Below, piece after piece: positions 1 to 5,285 of a DNA stretch of 5,554 nucleotides. Position numbers and translations under genes: made by a program. The notes beneath the pieces are model-generated. The model saw only the letters and a program-made list of their open reading frames with translations. It had not been told where the DNA came from and ran no database searches. Source of the DNA: Verrucomicrobiota bacterium (GTDB taxonomy: Bacteria > Verrucomicrobiota > Verrucomicrobiia > Chthoniobacterales > UBA10450); NCBI GenBank assembly GCA_003218735.1, contig QHOJ01000143.1:1-5554 (forward strand), written 5' to 3'. How positions within the stretch are numbered: position 1 is the first letter of the stretch; each line of letters opens with the position of its first letter.

Positions 1-55
1 CTTCGCCGCTCAGTTTGAGGACAATGCGTTTGTAGGCTGGCGCTTCGCTTTTCAT
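1..55 (-). CDS. pyrH: UMP kinase (uridylate kinase), N-terminal fragment cut by window edge
   Basis: PyrH phosphorylates UMP to UDP in the cytoplasm, an essential step of pyrimidine nucleotide synthesis. Only the first 18 codons lie in the window, reading leftward from an ATG at 53-55. They encode MKSEAPAYKRIVLKLSGE, and the YKRIVLKLSGE part is the characteristic first beta strand and phosphate-binding start of bacterial UMP kinases, in which 'YKRxLLKLSGEAL' is typical. The gene lies downstream of fmt on the same strand, with 94 nt between the fmt stop and this start. No good Shine-Dalgarno is visible. A 22-codon mini-ORF ends in a TGA that overlaps this ATG, so coupled translation is possible. 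Identification rests on a short stretch, but that stretch is diagnostic. Confidence 0.82.
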   Translation of the reverse strand, partial: MKSEAPAYKRIVLKLSGE

Positions 56-120
56 GGCGGATCTGATGAAACAAGACGCACTGGTCTTTGAAAAGCAAAA
101 TGACTCGCAACGCGAATCAT
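52..120 (-). other. 22-codon mini-ORF overlapping the pyrH start (possible leader peptide)
   Basis: An ATG at 118-120 opens a 22-residue frame beginning MIRVASHFAF. It closes with a TGA at 52-54 that shares bases with the pyrH ATG (an ATGA junction). A run of four G lies directly before the ATG, too close for a standard ribosome binding site. The frame fills most of the fmt-pyrH gap. The coupling geometry is seen directly. Whether the peptide is made is unknown, and frames this short are common by chance. Confidence 0.15.
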
Positions 121-149
121 CCCCAGCAAACTGGAGAGATCCCGCGAAA

Positions 150-1091
150 CTACTTGAGGCTTCGTTCTAACAATCGAGCGTGGCCACGAACGAAGTCATG
201 AGCGCTCATCGGCCATTTCCCTTCGAGCTGAACTTTTTGGAGCAAAAGTGCTCTTTCGCCGGTTGCCATGATCAACCCGCGATTATCTGCGCATAGAGCT
301 TCGCCCGGTCTTCCTTTTTCATCGACAATCTGCGCGCTAAGAATCTTCAGTTTGAGCTCGCGCCCCGGCCTATCTGTCAGAATTGCAAATGCCCCTGGCC
401 ATGGATTGTAAGCGCGAATTTTTCGCTCGACCACCTCAGCCGGTTCCGTCCAATCAATTCGTCCGTTTTCGCGACTTAATTTCGGCGCATAAGTAGCGAG
501 CGCACTATTCTGCGCGACGCGCGGTGCATTTCCTTGCGCAAGCAACTTCAAAGCCTCGAGCAACGCCTCCGGGGCAATTTGCGCCAGTCGGTCGTGCAGC
601 GATCCGCCCGTGTCTATCGGCAAGACGTCGATTTTGCGTTGCAATAAAATATCGCCCGTGTCCAGGCCCTCATCCATGTACATAACGCTGATTCCTGTTT
701 CGGAGTCGCCCGATGCAATTGAGGCTTGAATGGGTGCCGCGCCGCGATGTCGTGGAAGCAATGAGGCATGCAAGTTCAAACAAGCGAGAGAGGGAATTTC
801 AAGGATCGTGCGCGGCAAAATTTGTCCGTAAGCCATGACTACGATTGCGTCCGGCAACAGCGCGCGGATTTCCTCAATCGATTGCCGATCTTTAATCCGC
901 GCCGGCTGCAAGATCGGTATCTTGGTTTCAATAAGCGCTTTTTTGATCGGGGAAGGCGCAATGCGCTGGTCGCGTCCAACCGGTTTATCCGGCTGGGTGA
1001 CGACTCCAGTGAGTCGGTGTTCGCCTGATCGCAGTAAAGCTTGCAACGTCGGCACGCCGATTTCGCCCGTGCCGATGAACATGACGCGCAT
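150..1091 (-). CDS. fmt: Methionyl-tRNA formyltransferase
   Basis: Fmt transfers the formyl group of 10-formyltetrahydrofolate to Met-tRNAfMet, producing the initiator for bacterial translation in the cytoplasm. The 313 residues match the usual length. The N-terminal Rossmann-type formyltransferase domain begins MRVMFIGTGEIG and spans about residues 1-190. The catalytic Asn106 and His108 lie in NLHASLLPRHRGAAP, and Asp144 lies in EGLDTGDIL; all three fall at the same numbers as in the E. coli enzyme. The C-terminal tRNA-binding OB-fold domain, about 205-313, starts near ATYAPKLSRENGRIDW and includes RAYNPWPGA (227-235). The ATG start is 6 nt after the zinc-ribbon stop and is preceded by a weak AAGG about 4 nt upstream, which supports this start and an operon. 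Fmt is often paired with def; here neither def nor priA is adjacent. Confidence 0.97.
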   Translation of the reverse strand: MRVMFIGTGEIGVPTLQALLRSGEHRLTGVVTQPDKPVGRDQRIAPSPIKKALIETKIPILQPARIKDRQSIEEIRALLPDAIVVMAYGQILPRTILEIPSLACLNLHASLLPRHRGAAPIQASIASGDSETGISVMYMDEGLDTGDILLQRKIDVLPIDTGGSLHDRLAQIAPEALLEALKLLAQGNAPRVAQNSALATYAPKLSRENGRIDWTEPAEVVERKIRAYNPWPGAFAILTDRPGRELKLKILSAQIVDEKGRPGEALCADNRGLIMATGERALLLQKVQLEGKWPMSAHDFVRGHARLLERSLK

Positions 1092-1097
1092 CGCGCC

Positions 1098-1343
1098 TTA
1101 ATGAAGCAGCGTTTGCGCGGGCGTGCGCCGCGGACGCCGCCTCGCCATTGCTTGCGCCAGCAATTTATCGCCGGCAGTGACTTCCCGCCGGCCGACCGAT
1201 GATCCGCAATCAGTGCAACGATAATCGAAAATCTCGCGATCAGGCAGAACTAGCAGCAGCCGCTCACGCACCGGCATCGCGGTTTTACACTTGTCGCAAT
1301 AGAGGCTGGAAGCAGTGAAATTTTCAAACTGTTGCTGGCTCAT
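1098..1343 (-). CDS. Small four-cysteine zinc-ribbon protein of unknown function
   Basis: This is an 81-residue soluble protein that I do not recognise as a named family. It has two CxxC pairs, YCDKC (Cys16 and Cys19) and YRCTDCG (Cys43 and Cys46), separated by 23 residues, a spacing typical of a structural zinc ribbon. The C-terminal third is basic and contains MARRRPRRTP, which suggests contact with nucleic acid or the ribosome. I chose the ATG at 1341-1343 (MSQQQFENF); an ATG at 1352 would add three residues. Either start overlaps the 3' end of the upstream kinase gene (20 or 29 nt), and fmt begins 6 nt after the stop, so the three genes are probably co-transcribed and coupled. Context points to a role near translation or nucleotide metabolism, but that is inference only. 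Zinc binding is predicted from the cysteines. Confidence 0.8.
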   Translation of the reverse strand: MSQQQFENFTASSLYCDKCKTAMPVRERLLLVLPDREIFDYRCTDCGSSVGRREVTAGDKLLAQAMARRRPRRTPAQTLLH

Positions 1344-1932
1344 GATGAGCATCCACGCCGTTCATGCTGGCGAGGATATCAAACAACACTTTGGAAGGCG
1401 GCTGAGTCGCGTCAACCGCCGTAATTATTTTTTCCGGATAATATGAAAGCACGGGCTTCGATTCCGTCACATAGGTATCGAGGCGACGCTGGATGACTTG
1501 TTCGTTCGCGTCGTCGAGGCGATTGTCTTTCAATGCGCGCTTTTTCAAGCGTGTAAAAAGGGTCTCGCGGCTCGAGCACGAGAGATGAAACACTTTTTTT
1601 ACGTCGATCATGTCCTCCATGATTTTCGCCTGGCCGATGTTCCGGGGAATGCCGTCGAGCACGAGCGTATCGATGTCGGGTTTAAACTTATGCGCGTCCA
1701 CTGCCGCCTCGATGGCCTCGCGCCAGAGCTCGACCGTGATCTCGTCCGGCACGAGCTCACCTTTGCTTGAGTATTCCAGGAACGCTTTGCCGACTTTTGT
1801 GCGCGTATCAATCGAGCGGAAAACATCGCCACAGGCGCAATGATAAAAACGGGGAATCGTGCCGAGTGTTTTCCCTTGTGTTCCCTTGCCGCTGCCAGGG
1901 GCGCCGAACAGAATGAATGTGTTATATCTCAT
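1324..1932 (-). CDS. adk: Adenylate kinase-family nucleoside monophosphate kinase, short-LID type
   Basis: The family moves a phosphate from ATP to AMP or another NMP in the cytoplasm. In this 202-residue protein, residues 10-18 form a perfect P-loop, GAPGSGKGT. The NMP-binding region carries CGDVFR (34-39), ELVPDE (59-64) and LDGIPRN (92-98), equivalent to TGDMLR, GLVPDE and DGFPRT in canonical adenylate kinase. The LID is short: R128 and R132 lead to DNRLDD (136-141) and then RRLDTY, like eukaryotic AK1 or UMP/CMP kinases and without a zinc-binding LID. The ATG at 1930-1932 is preferred over an in-frame TTG two codons earlier. No Shine-Dalgarno is seen, but TATAAC lies 12 nt upstream on the coding strand (plus-strand 1944-1949) and could be a -10 box. 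Departures from consensus (Cys for Thr in TGD, Ile for Phe in DGFPR) leave the substrate open; the symbol is tentative. Confidence 0.88.
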   Translation of the reverse strand: MRYNTFILFGAPGSGKGTQGKTLGTIPRFYHCACGDVFRSIDTRTKVGKAFLEYSSKGELVPDEITVELWREAIEAAVDAHKFKPDIDTLVLDGIPRNIGQAKIMEDMIDVKKVFHLSCSSRETLFTRLKKRALKDNRLDDANEQVIQRRLDTYVTESKPVLSYYPEKIITAVDATQPPSKVLFDILASMNGVDAHHEPATV

Positions 1933-1993
1933 CAGCAAAATAGGTTATACCGCAGGCTAACCAGAGCCGGAAAGTAGAATCGACCAGCTATTT

Positions 1994-2245
1994 TCAAGCC
2001 CCAGCTGGATCGACATTGACCCGTCGCCCAGCTCGATCGAAGCGCACGTTGCCGTCGACCAGCGCGAAAATTGTGTAATCGCGGCCGAGTCCGACATTTT
2101 TGCCCGGCAAAAATTTCGTTCCGCGCTGGCGAATGATGATGTTGCCAGCGACAACCAACTCACTCCCAAATTTTTTCACGCCCAGCCGCTTGCTGACGCT
2201 GTCACGCCCGTTTTTGACACTACCTTGTCCTTTTTTGTGAGCCAT
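1994..2245 (-). CDS. rpmA: 50S ribosomal protein L27
   Basis: L27 is a large-subunit protein whose N-terminal tail reaches the peptidyl-transferase centre and helps position tRNA. The 83 residues match the family. The signature [16 protein letters not shown], then [41 protein letters not shown] and GRRVNV run almost unbroken. It starts directly with MAHKKG, so it lacks the cleaved N-terminal extension found in Firmicutes. The usual His in KFHPG is Leu here (KFLPG). The gene follows rplU by 45 nt, the near-universal L21-L27 order. That spacer is largely tandem heptamers and offers no Shine-Dalgarno. The next gene is a nucleotide kinase rather than the more common obg GTPase. Confidence 0.97.
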   Translation of the reverse strand: MAHKKGQGSVKNGRDSVSKRLGVKKFGSELVVAGNIIIRQRGTKFLPGKNVGLGRDYTIFALVDGNVRFDRAGRRVNVDPAGA

Positions 2246-2253
2246 GACAAAAG

Positions 2254-2281
2254 TTAATGGTTGATAGTTGAAAGTTGATAG
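2254..2281. repeat. Tandem heptamer array (TTGATAG type) between rplU and rpmA
   Basis: On the plus strand, three adjacent 7-mers read TTGATAG (2261-2267), TTGAAAG (2268-2274) and TTGATAG (2275-2281). They are preceded by a diverged TTAATGG (2254-2260). The array takes up 28 of the 45 nt between the two ribosomal-protein genes and falls in the 5' leader of rpmA. The copies are seen directly; function is unknown. It may be a slippage-prone simple repeat or part of the translation-initiation region. Confidence 0.7.
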
Positions 2282-2290
2282 TCGCTCGTT

Positions 2291-2641
2291 TTACTCGTCG
2301 CTTTTCTTGCTGACACTTTTCTTCGCGCCGATGCTGATACTTTTGATCTTTACGCGCGTCAGCTTTCGCCGATGTCCGACCGTGCGATGATAACCTTTAC
2401 GCCGTTTAAATTTGAACGCGATGACTTTTTTGTCTTTCCGTTGCTCGACAACTTCGGCCGTGACCTTGGCGCCAGAGATTAACGGATCTCCGTGGGTGAG
2501 ATTATCGCCATCGGCATGCAATAGCACGTCGCCGAAGACCGTGGTTTTTCCTACTTCCGCGTCCAATAGATCGACATCGATCGTGTCGCCCTCAGCGATG
2601 CGATACTGTCGTCCACCAGTTTTGATAATTGCATAAGCCAT
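2291..2641 (-). CDS. rplU: 50S ribosomal protein L21
   Basis: L21 is a large-subunit protein that binds 23S rRNA. The true start is the ATG at 2639-2641, giving MAYAIIKTGGRQYRIAEGD, which matches the family N-terminus; the frame is open 19 codons further up only from a TTG with unrelated sequence. The protein is 116 residues long, slightly over the usual 100-105. The family signature KFKRRKGYHRTVGHRR lies at 77-92, followed by KLTRVKI. The extra length is a Lys/Ser-rich tail (GAKKSVSKKSDE). rpmA follows 45 nt downstream. There is no Shine-Dalgarno before the ATG, but a promoter-like pair of boxes stands 29-57 nt upstream. Confidence 0.97.
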   Translation of the reverse strand: MAYAIIKTGGRQYRIAEGDTIDVDLLDAEVGKTTVFGDVLLHADGDNLTHGDPLISGAKVTAEVVEQRKDKKVIAFKFKRRKGYHRTVGHRRKLTRVKIKSISIGAKKSVSKKSDE

Positions 2642-2669
2642 AAGCGCTTCTGGGAAGAAAAAGCCGCGC

Positions 2670-2698
2670 AAAATTCCACACCTAAGTGGCTTTGACAA
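2670..2698 (-). promoter_or_regulatory. Candidate sigma70-type promoter for rplU-rpmA
   Basis: Read on the minus strand, TTGTCA (plus 2693-2698; 5 of 6 to the -35 consensus) is followed after exactly 17 nt by AATTTT (plus 2670-2675; a weak -10). The spacer contains a short inverted repeat, CCAC and GTGG (2676-2679 and 2686-2689), which could be an operator or chance. The position fits a short leader before the rplU ATG at 2641. The weak -10 keeps confidence low. Confidence 0.3.
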
Positions 2699-2703
2699 GT
2701 GAA

Positions 2704-2720
2704 AATAGCCAGCGGCTATT
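2704..2720 (-). terminator. Perfect 7-bp hairpin between rsmI and rplU, possible terminator
   Basis: AATAGCC (2704-2710) and GGCTATT (2714-2720) are exact reverse complements around a 3-nt loop. Read on the minus strand, the stem lies 32 nt after the rsmI stop and runs into four T residues, so it could end rsmI transcription ahead of the rplU promoter. The T tract is short and the stem is only moderately GC-rich, so termination may be partial. Confidence 0.4.
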
Positions 2721-2724
2721 CTTT

Positions 2725-2752
2725 TGTCATTCCGGGCGTCGTCGAGGAATTT
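2725..2752. repeat. Dispersed palindromic repeat of the GTCATTCC...GGAAT type
   Basis: The stretch TTGTCATTCCGGGCG...GAGGAAT directly abuts the rsmI stop. Its arms ATTCC (2729-2733) and GGAAT (2746-2750) can pair. It resembles, from memory, a short intergenic repeat of the form GTCATTCCGAGCG...GAGGAATC that occurs in many copies in diverse soil-bacterial genomes. One copy in one window cannot prove dispersion. Confidence 0.4.
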
Positions 2753-3412
2753 TTACGGTTCCACAAGTAGCAGGATCTCGCCCTTCGGCGCATGCGCTTC
2801 GTAGTGGGCCAGAAGCTCGCGGGCAGTCCCGCGGCGAAACTCCTCGAATTTTTTTGTGAGCTCTCGGGCGACGCAAAGTTGGCGGTCCGGCATGATGTCG
2901 ATGCACGCGCTGAGGGTTTTGGTCAGACGATAAGGGGATTCAAAGAAGATGGTAGTCTCGTCGCGTTTGGCAGCGGCAACCAACTCGCGTTCGCGTTGTC
3001 CGCTTTTTACCGGAAGAAATCCCCGGAAGCAAAAGTTCTCCGTCGCGAATCCCGAACCGACGAGTGCGGTCAGGATCGATGACGCTCCGGGAATGATCGT
3101 GAAGGGCAGGTCACGTCTGATGCATTCGCGAATCAATCGCGCTCCCGGATCTGAAAGCCCTGGCATTCCGGCGTCGGTGATGAGCGCGATGTTTTCGCCC
3201 ACCGCGAGTCGCTCGACCAGTTGAGCAGTGCGCATCGCTTCATTGTGCTCGTGATAACTGATCAGCGATTTTTTGATTTCGAAATGTTTCAACAAGATGC
3301 CGGAATGCCGTGTGTCTTCCGCCGCTATAACATCGACGGATTTCAACACCTCGAGCGCGCGAAGTGTGATGTCCGAAAGATTGCCGATTGGGGTCGCGAC
3401 AACAAAAAGCAT
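2753..3412 (-). CDS. rsmI: 16S rRNA (cytidine(1402)-2'-O)-methyltransferase
   Basis: RsmI uses S-adenosylmethionine to 2'-O-methylate C1402 in the decoding centre of 16S rRNA. The tetrapyrrole-methylase fold is clear: ATPIGNLSDIT (6-16), AAEDTRH (30-36), SYHEHNE (52-58), TDAGMPGLSDPG (79-90), PGASS (108-112), FCFRGFLP (127-134), FFESPYRL (156-163), ARELTKKFEE (182-191) and a terminal KGEILLLVEP. At 219 residues it is shorter than the roughly 280 of E. coli and ends where the catalytic domain ends, so the C-terminal extension of longer homologues is absent; such short forms are usual in several phyla. The ATG at 3410-3412 fits the family start; AAGG sits directly before it, too close for a normal ribosome site. 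The gene diverges from the WXXGXW gene. Confidence 0.95.
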   Translation of the reverse strand: MLFVVATPIGNLSDITLRALEVLKSVDVIAAEDTRHSGILLKHFEIKKSLISYHEHNEAMRTAQLVERLAVGENIALITDAGMPGLSDPGARLIRECIRRDLPFTIIPGASSILTALVGSGFATENFCFRGFLPVKSGQRERELVAAAKRDETTIFFESPYRLTKTLSACIDIMPDRQLCVARELTKKFEEFRRGTARELLAHYEAHAPKGEILLLVEP

Positions 3413-3446
3413 CCTTGATCATCGGATCAGAATCCGTTTTGCGCTA

Positions 3447-3818
3447 TTGATTGCGCATAGAGAAAAATCGTTATCGCTAGTTCGAACAAAGCCGATCCGC
3501 TGGTGCAAAATCGTCGGCTGCGCTGAAGAACCAACTACTGTGACCACGACGACCACGCGGGAGGTTACAACGACGGGCCCGGCCGCACGAGAGATTGTCG
3601 TTACCCAGGCTCCGCCAGCGGTCCGGGTTGAATCGCAGACGGTGATCCCAGGCCCGGGTTATGTCTGGACGCCGGGCTACTGGCGCTGGACCGGAACGGA
3701 CTACGTGTGGGTATCTGGCAGTTGGGTTATGCCACCGCAACCGACTGCAGTGTGGGTTCGGGGTCAATGGGTGCACAGGTCGGGCGGCTGGGTGTGGATC
3801 GCGGGCCACTGGCGGTAA
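3447..3818 (+). CDS. WXXGXW-repeat protein, probable envelope protein with uncertain or damaged 5' end
   Basis: Near the C-terminus are four WxxGxW motifs: WTPGYW (74-79), WVSGSW (88-93), WVRGQW (103-108) and WIAGHW (117-122), counted from the TTG at 3447. This is the hallmark of the YXWGXW/WXXGXW repeat family of small, mostly exported proteins of unknown function. Before them lies a Thr-rich segment (30-44) directly after VGCAEE, where IVGC at 22-25 looks like a lipobox, so a lipoprotein is expected. The residues before that Cys (KSLSLVRTKPIRWCK) are charged and have no hydrophobic core, and neither other frame offers one. The start is therefore uncertain. An ATG at 3369 (frame open from 3273) is possible but overlaps rsmI head-on; a GTG at 3540 would lose the Cys. 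The gene may have lost its signal peptide and be a 5'-truncated remnant. The repeats are certain; the start and functionality are not. Confidence 0.65.
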   Translation: MIAHREKSLSLVRTKPIRWCKIVGCAEEPTTVTTTTTREVTTTGPAAREIVVTQAPPAVRVESQTVIPGPGYVWTPGYWRWTGTDYVWVSGSWVMPPQPTAVWVRGQWVHRSGGWVWIAGHWR

Positions 3819-4068
3819 AAATAGAATTAGTCGGGGAGCAAAGATCGCATTCGTTGCGATTCACGGCCGCAGGGAGCCTGATGCCTCGTGGGCCGTTGTC
3901 GGTGTACTTTTCTCAATTGCACGAAACTGTTACATTTCCCGATCGTGTTCGGTTTCGTAGATTCAACATCTCGCGGGATCGCCAGATCACGCGATTCTGG
4001 ACTGGCCGAACAGATAAATCGATGGCATAATCTGTTTCGGGAATGATCCAGACTGTGGATCAGAGGCG
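3819..4068. other. Gene-free 250-nt gap with two hairpins
   Basis: No convincing gene lies between the WXXGXW stop and the ATG at 4069; open frames here have no family resemblance. ATCGCA (3844-3849) and TGCGAT (3855-3860) form a 6-bp stem 25 nt after the stop, without a T tract. ACGGCC (3863-3868) pairs with GGCCGT (3891-3896) around a 22-nt loop. A CATAAT box at 4026-4031 could be a -10 for the next gene, but no good -35 accompanies it. Confidence 0.35.
4044..4062 (+). promoter_or_regulatory. 7-bp inverted repeat just upstream of the 97-residue gene
   Basis: TGATCCA (4044-4050) and TGGATCA (4056-4062) are perfect complements around the loop GACTG, ending 6 nt before the ATG at 4069. It could be a transcription-factor operator, or an RNA hairpin that would cover the weak AGAGG (4062-4066) before the start. 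No known regulator is implied by the sequence. Confidence 0.3.
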
Positions 4069-4362
4069 ATGAAACCCGCGTGCCATTCCATTAGCGGTAG
4101 GAACCGGTTTCCACAAACCGATTACTTCTTTCATTCAGGTTTTGCGGGTTGGCGAGGCTATTCGCCGTCGGACGATTGGGAGAATAGATCGGAATTCAGG
4201 AATTTTTACAATTTGGGGCGTGAATTCCGCATTGAAGCGGCACGCGAACGGGCCAAGGAGATGGCCGTGTTTGCACTGATTGTCCTGACTTCGGCGTGGC
4301 CGGTGCTCTACATGGTGGTTACCGTGGTGAAATTGCTGAGCAAAGGCCGACCTTTGCAATAA
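4069..4362 (+). CDS. Small membrane protein of unknown function, single C-terminal transmembrane segment
   Basis: I do not recognise this 97-residue protein. Residues 1-45 are polar and rich in aromatic, Gly and Ser residues. Residues 46-65 (NLGREFRIEAARERAKEM) look like a charged amphipathic helix. Residues about 66-90 (VFALIVLTSAWPVLYMVVTV and on to KLL) form one hydrophobic helix, followed by a short basic tail, SKGRPLQ. This gives a tail-anchored topology with the N-terminal part probably cytoplasmic, but no signal peptide or catalytic motif. The ATG at 4069 has only AGAGG two bases away and a hairpin before it; a later ATG at 4261 would leave just the membrane helix. A hairpin overlaps the stop. 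The ordered helix pattern favours a real gene; the exact start and any function are unknown. Confidence 0.55.
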   Translation: MKPACHSISGRNRFPQTDYFFHSGFAGWRGYSPSDDWENRSEFRNFYNLGREFRIEAARERAKEMAVFALIVLTSAWPVLYMVVTVVKLLSKGRPLQ

Positions 4363-4369
4363 GCTTTTT
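4340..4369 (+). terminator. Candidate intrinsic terminator at the end of the 97-residue gene
   Basis: GCAAAGG (4340-4346) and CCTTTGC (4351-4357) are perfect complements around the 4-nt loop CCGA. The stem lies over the last codons of the gene, and a run of five T follows at 4365-4369. The 7-nt gap between stem and T run is longer than ideal, so termination may be weak. It would separate this gene from the hydrolase. Confidence 0.4.
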
Positions 4370-4442
4370 GCCTCGAACAACCGATCTTCGCACCTAGGAA
4401 ATCCGATTTGCCCGGTGGCAAGAAAAGCGCGTTGATAGTGCC

Positions 4443-5285
4443 GTGTTTAAGTGGCGGCGCATCATCGTTCTCGCTGTTCTCGCCGTCTGTCTGGCTTTTC
4501 TCGTGCTTGTCGGGTCTTTGTACTTCCGGCAACACTCGATGCTTTATCATCCGCGGCCGTACGACGCCAGTTACGCGGACCCGTTGCCGCACGGTGGGGC
4601 GGAGCTCCATTTTACGACGATCGCCGGCAAACAAGTTGCATTTTATTTGCCCGCCGAATCGACCGACCGATTGCCGAAGCGAATCTGGGTCGCGTTTTGC
4701 GGCAACGGTTCGCTAGCGCTCGATTGGGCGTGGCTGCAGGCACAGGATCGACAATCGCGCGACGCATTTTTGCTTATCGATTACCCTGGCTACGGAAAAA
4801 GCGAAGGCTACGCCACGATTGCGACCACCCGCGCCGCTGCGGATAACGCGCTCGACGCGCTGGCGGCGCATCTGGGCGTGAACGAACGCGAAATTGAATC
4901 GCGACTGGACGTCATCGGCCATTCTTTAGGCACAGCCGTGGCGCTCGATTTCGCCACGCGCCATCCGGTCGGACACATCATTCTCATTTCTGTGTTCACC
5001 ACATTGCGCGAAGAAGCCGCAACAATATTCGGCGGACCACTTTCACATTTGCTTGTCGAAAATTACGATAACCGCGCCACTTTGCGCGAACTTGCGCGCC
5101 GCTCGCCGCTGCCAAAGATCGACATCTTCCACGGCACTGATGACAACACAATTCCAATGCGCATGGGCCGCGAGCTCTCCGAAGACTTTCCTGCGTTGGT
5201 GAAATTCCATCCCGTCGCGGGCGGCGACCATGTCAGCGTTATCGGCAAAGCCGCCCGTGAAATTGTCGCTGCAATGAACGAGTGA
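4443..5285 (+). CDS. Membrane-anchored alpha/beta hydrolase (serine hydrolase)
   Basis: This 280-residue protein has one N-terminal membrane segment (about 7-25, after MFKWRR), so it is probably an inner-membrane signal-anchor protein with the enzyme domain outside the cytoplasm. The alpha/beta hydrolase fold covers about 55-278: an oxyanion-loop region FCGNGS (85-90), DYPGYGKSEG (113-122), the nucleophile elbow GHSLG with Ser161, the acid Asp234 in HGTDDNTIP, and His263 in GGDH. The triad is therefore complete. It resembles the ABHD13/BEM46-like group of anchored hydrolases; the substrate (ester, thioester or amide) cannot be told from sequence. The start is a GTG at 4443; an in-frame stop lies 48 nt upstream and no in-frame ATG or GTG intervenes. 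No clear Shine-Dalgarno is seen. It lies 80 nt after the 97-residue gene, with a hairpin between them. Confidence 0.9.
   Translation: MFKWRRIIVLAVLAVCLAFLVLVGSLYFRQHSMLYHPRPYDASYADPLPHGGAELHFTTIAGKQVAFYLPAESTDRLPKRIWVAFCGNGSLALDWAWLQAQDRQSRDAFLLIDYPGYGKSEGYATIATTRAAADNALDALAAHLGVNEREIESRLDVIGHSLGTAVALDFATRHPVGHIILISVFTTLREEAATIFGGPLSHLLVENYDNRATLRELARRSPLPKIDIFHGTDDNTIPMRMGRELSEDFPALVKFHPVAGGDHVSVIGKAAREIVAAMNE

Noticed and set aside
1981..2012. Imperfect stem CCAGCT/AGCTGG around the rpmA stop
   Set aside because: Large 13-nt loop and no T tract on the transcribed side, so not a convincing terminator.
3273..3446. Upstream extension of the WXXGXW frame to ATGs at 3273, 3297 or 3369
   Set aside because: The extension lies largely antisense to the well-supported 5' end of rsmI and adds no signal peptide or family-like sequence. 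Open frame alone is weak evidence.
3480..3487. Palindrome GTTCGAAC upstream of the WXXGXW gene
   Set aside because: An 8-bp self-complementary site is common by chance and no promoter boxes flank it.
3477..3809. 110-codon minus-strand frame antisense to the WXXGXW gene
   Set aside because: Rich in Pro, Arg and His, as expected of an antisense shadow of a Trp/Gly-rich gene; no domain seen.
3661..4030. Two plus-strand open frames overlapping the WXXGXW 3' end and the gap after it
   Set aside because: They run out of frame through the WXXGXW coding sequence, have irregular composition with many Arg and Cys residues, and match no family pattern.
4308..4634. 108-codon minus-strand frame across the 97-residue gene end and the hydrolase start
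   Set aside because: Antisense to a clear alpha/beta hydrolase N-terminus, with no recognisable motif.
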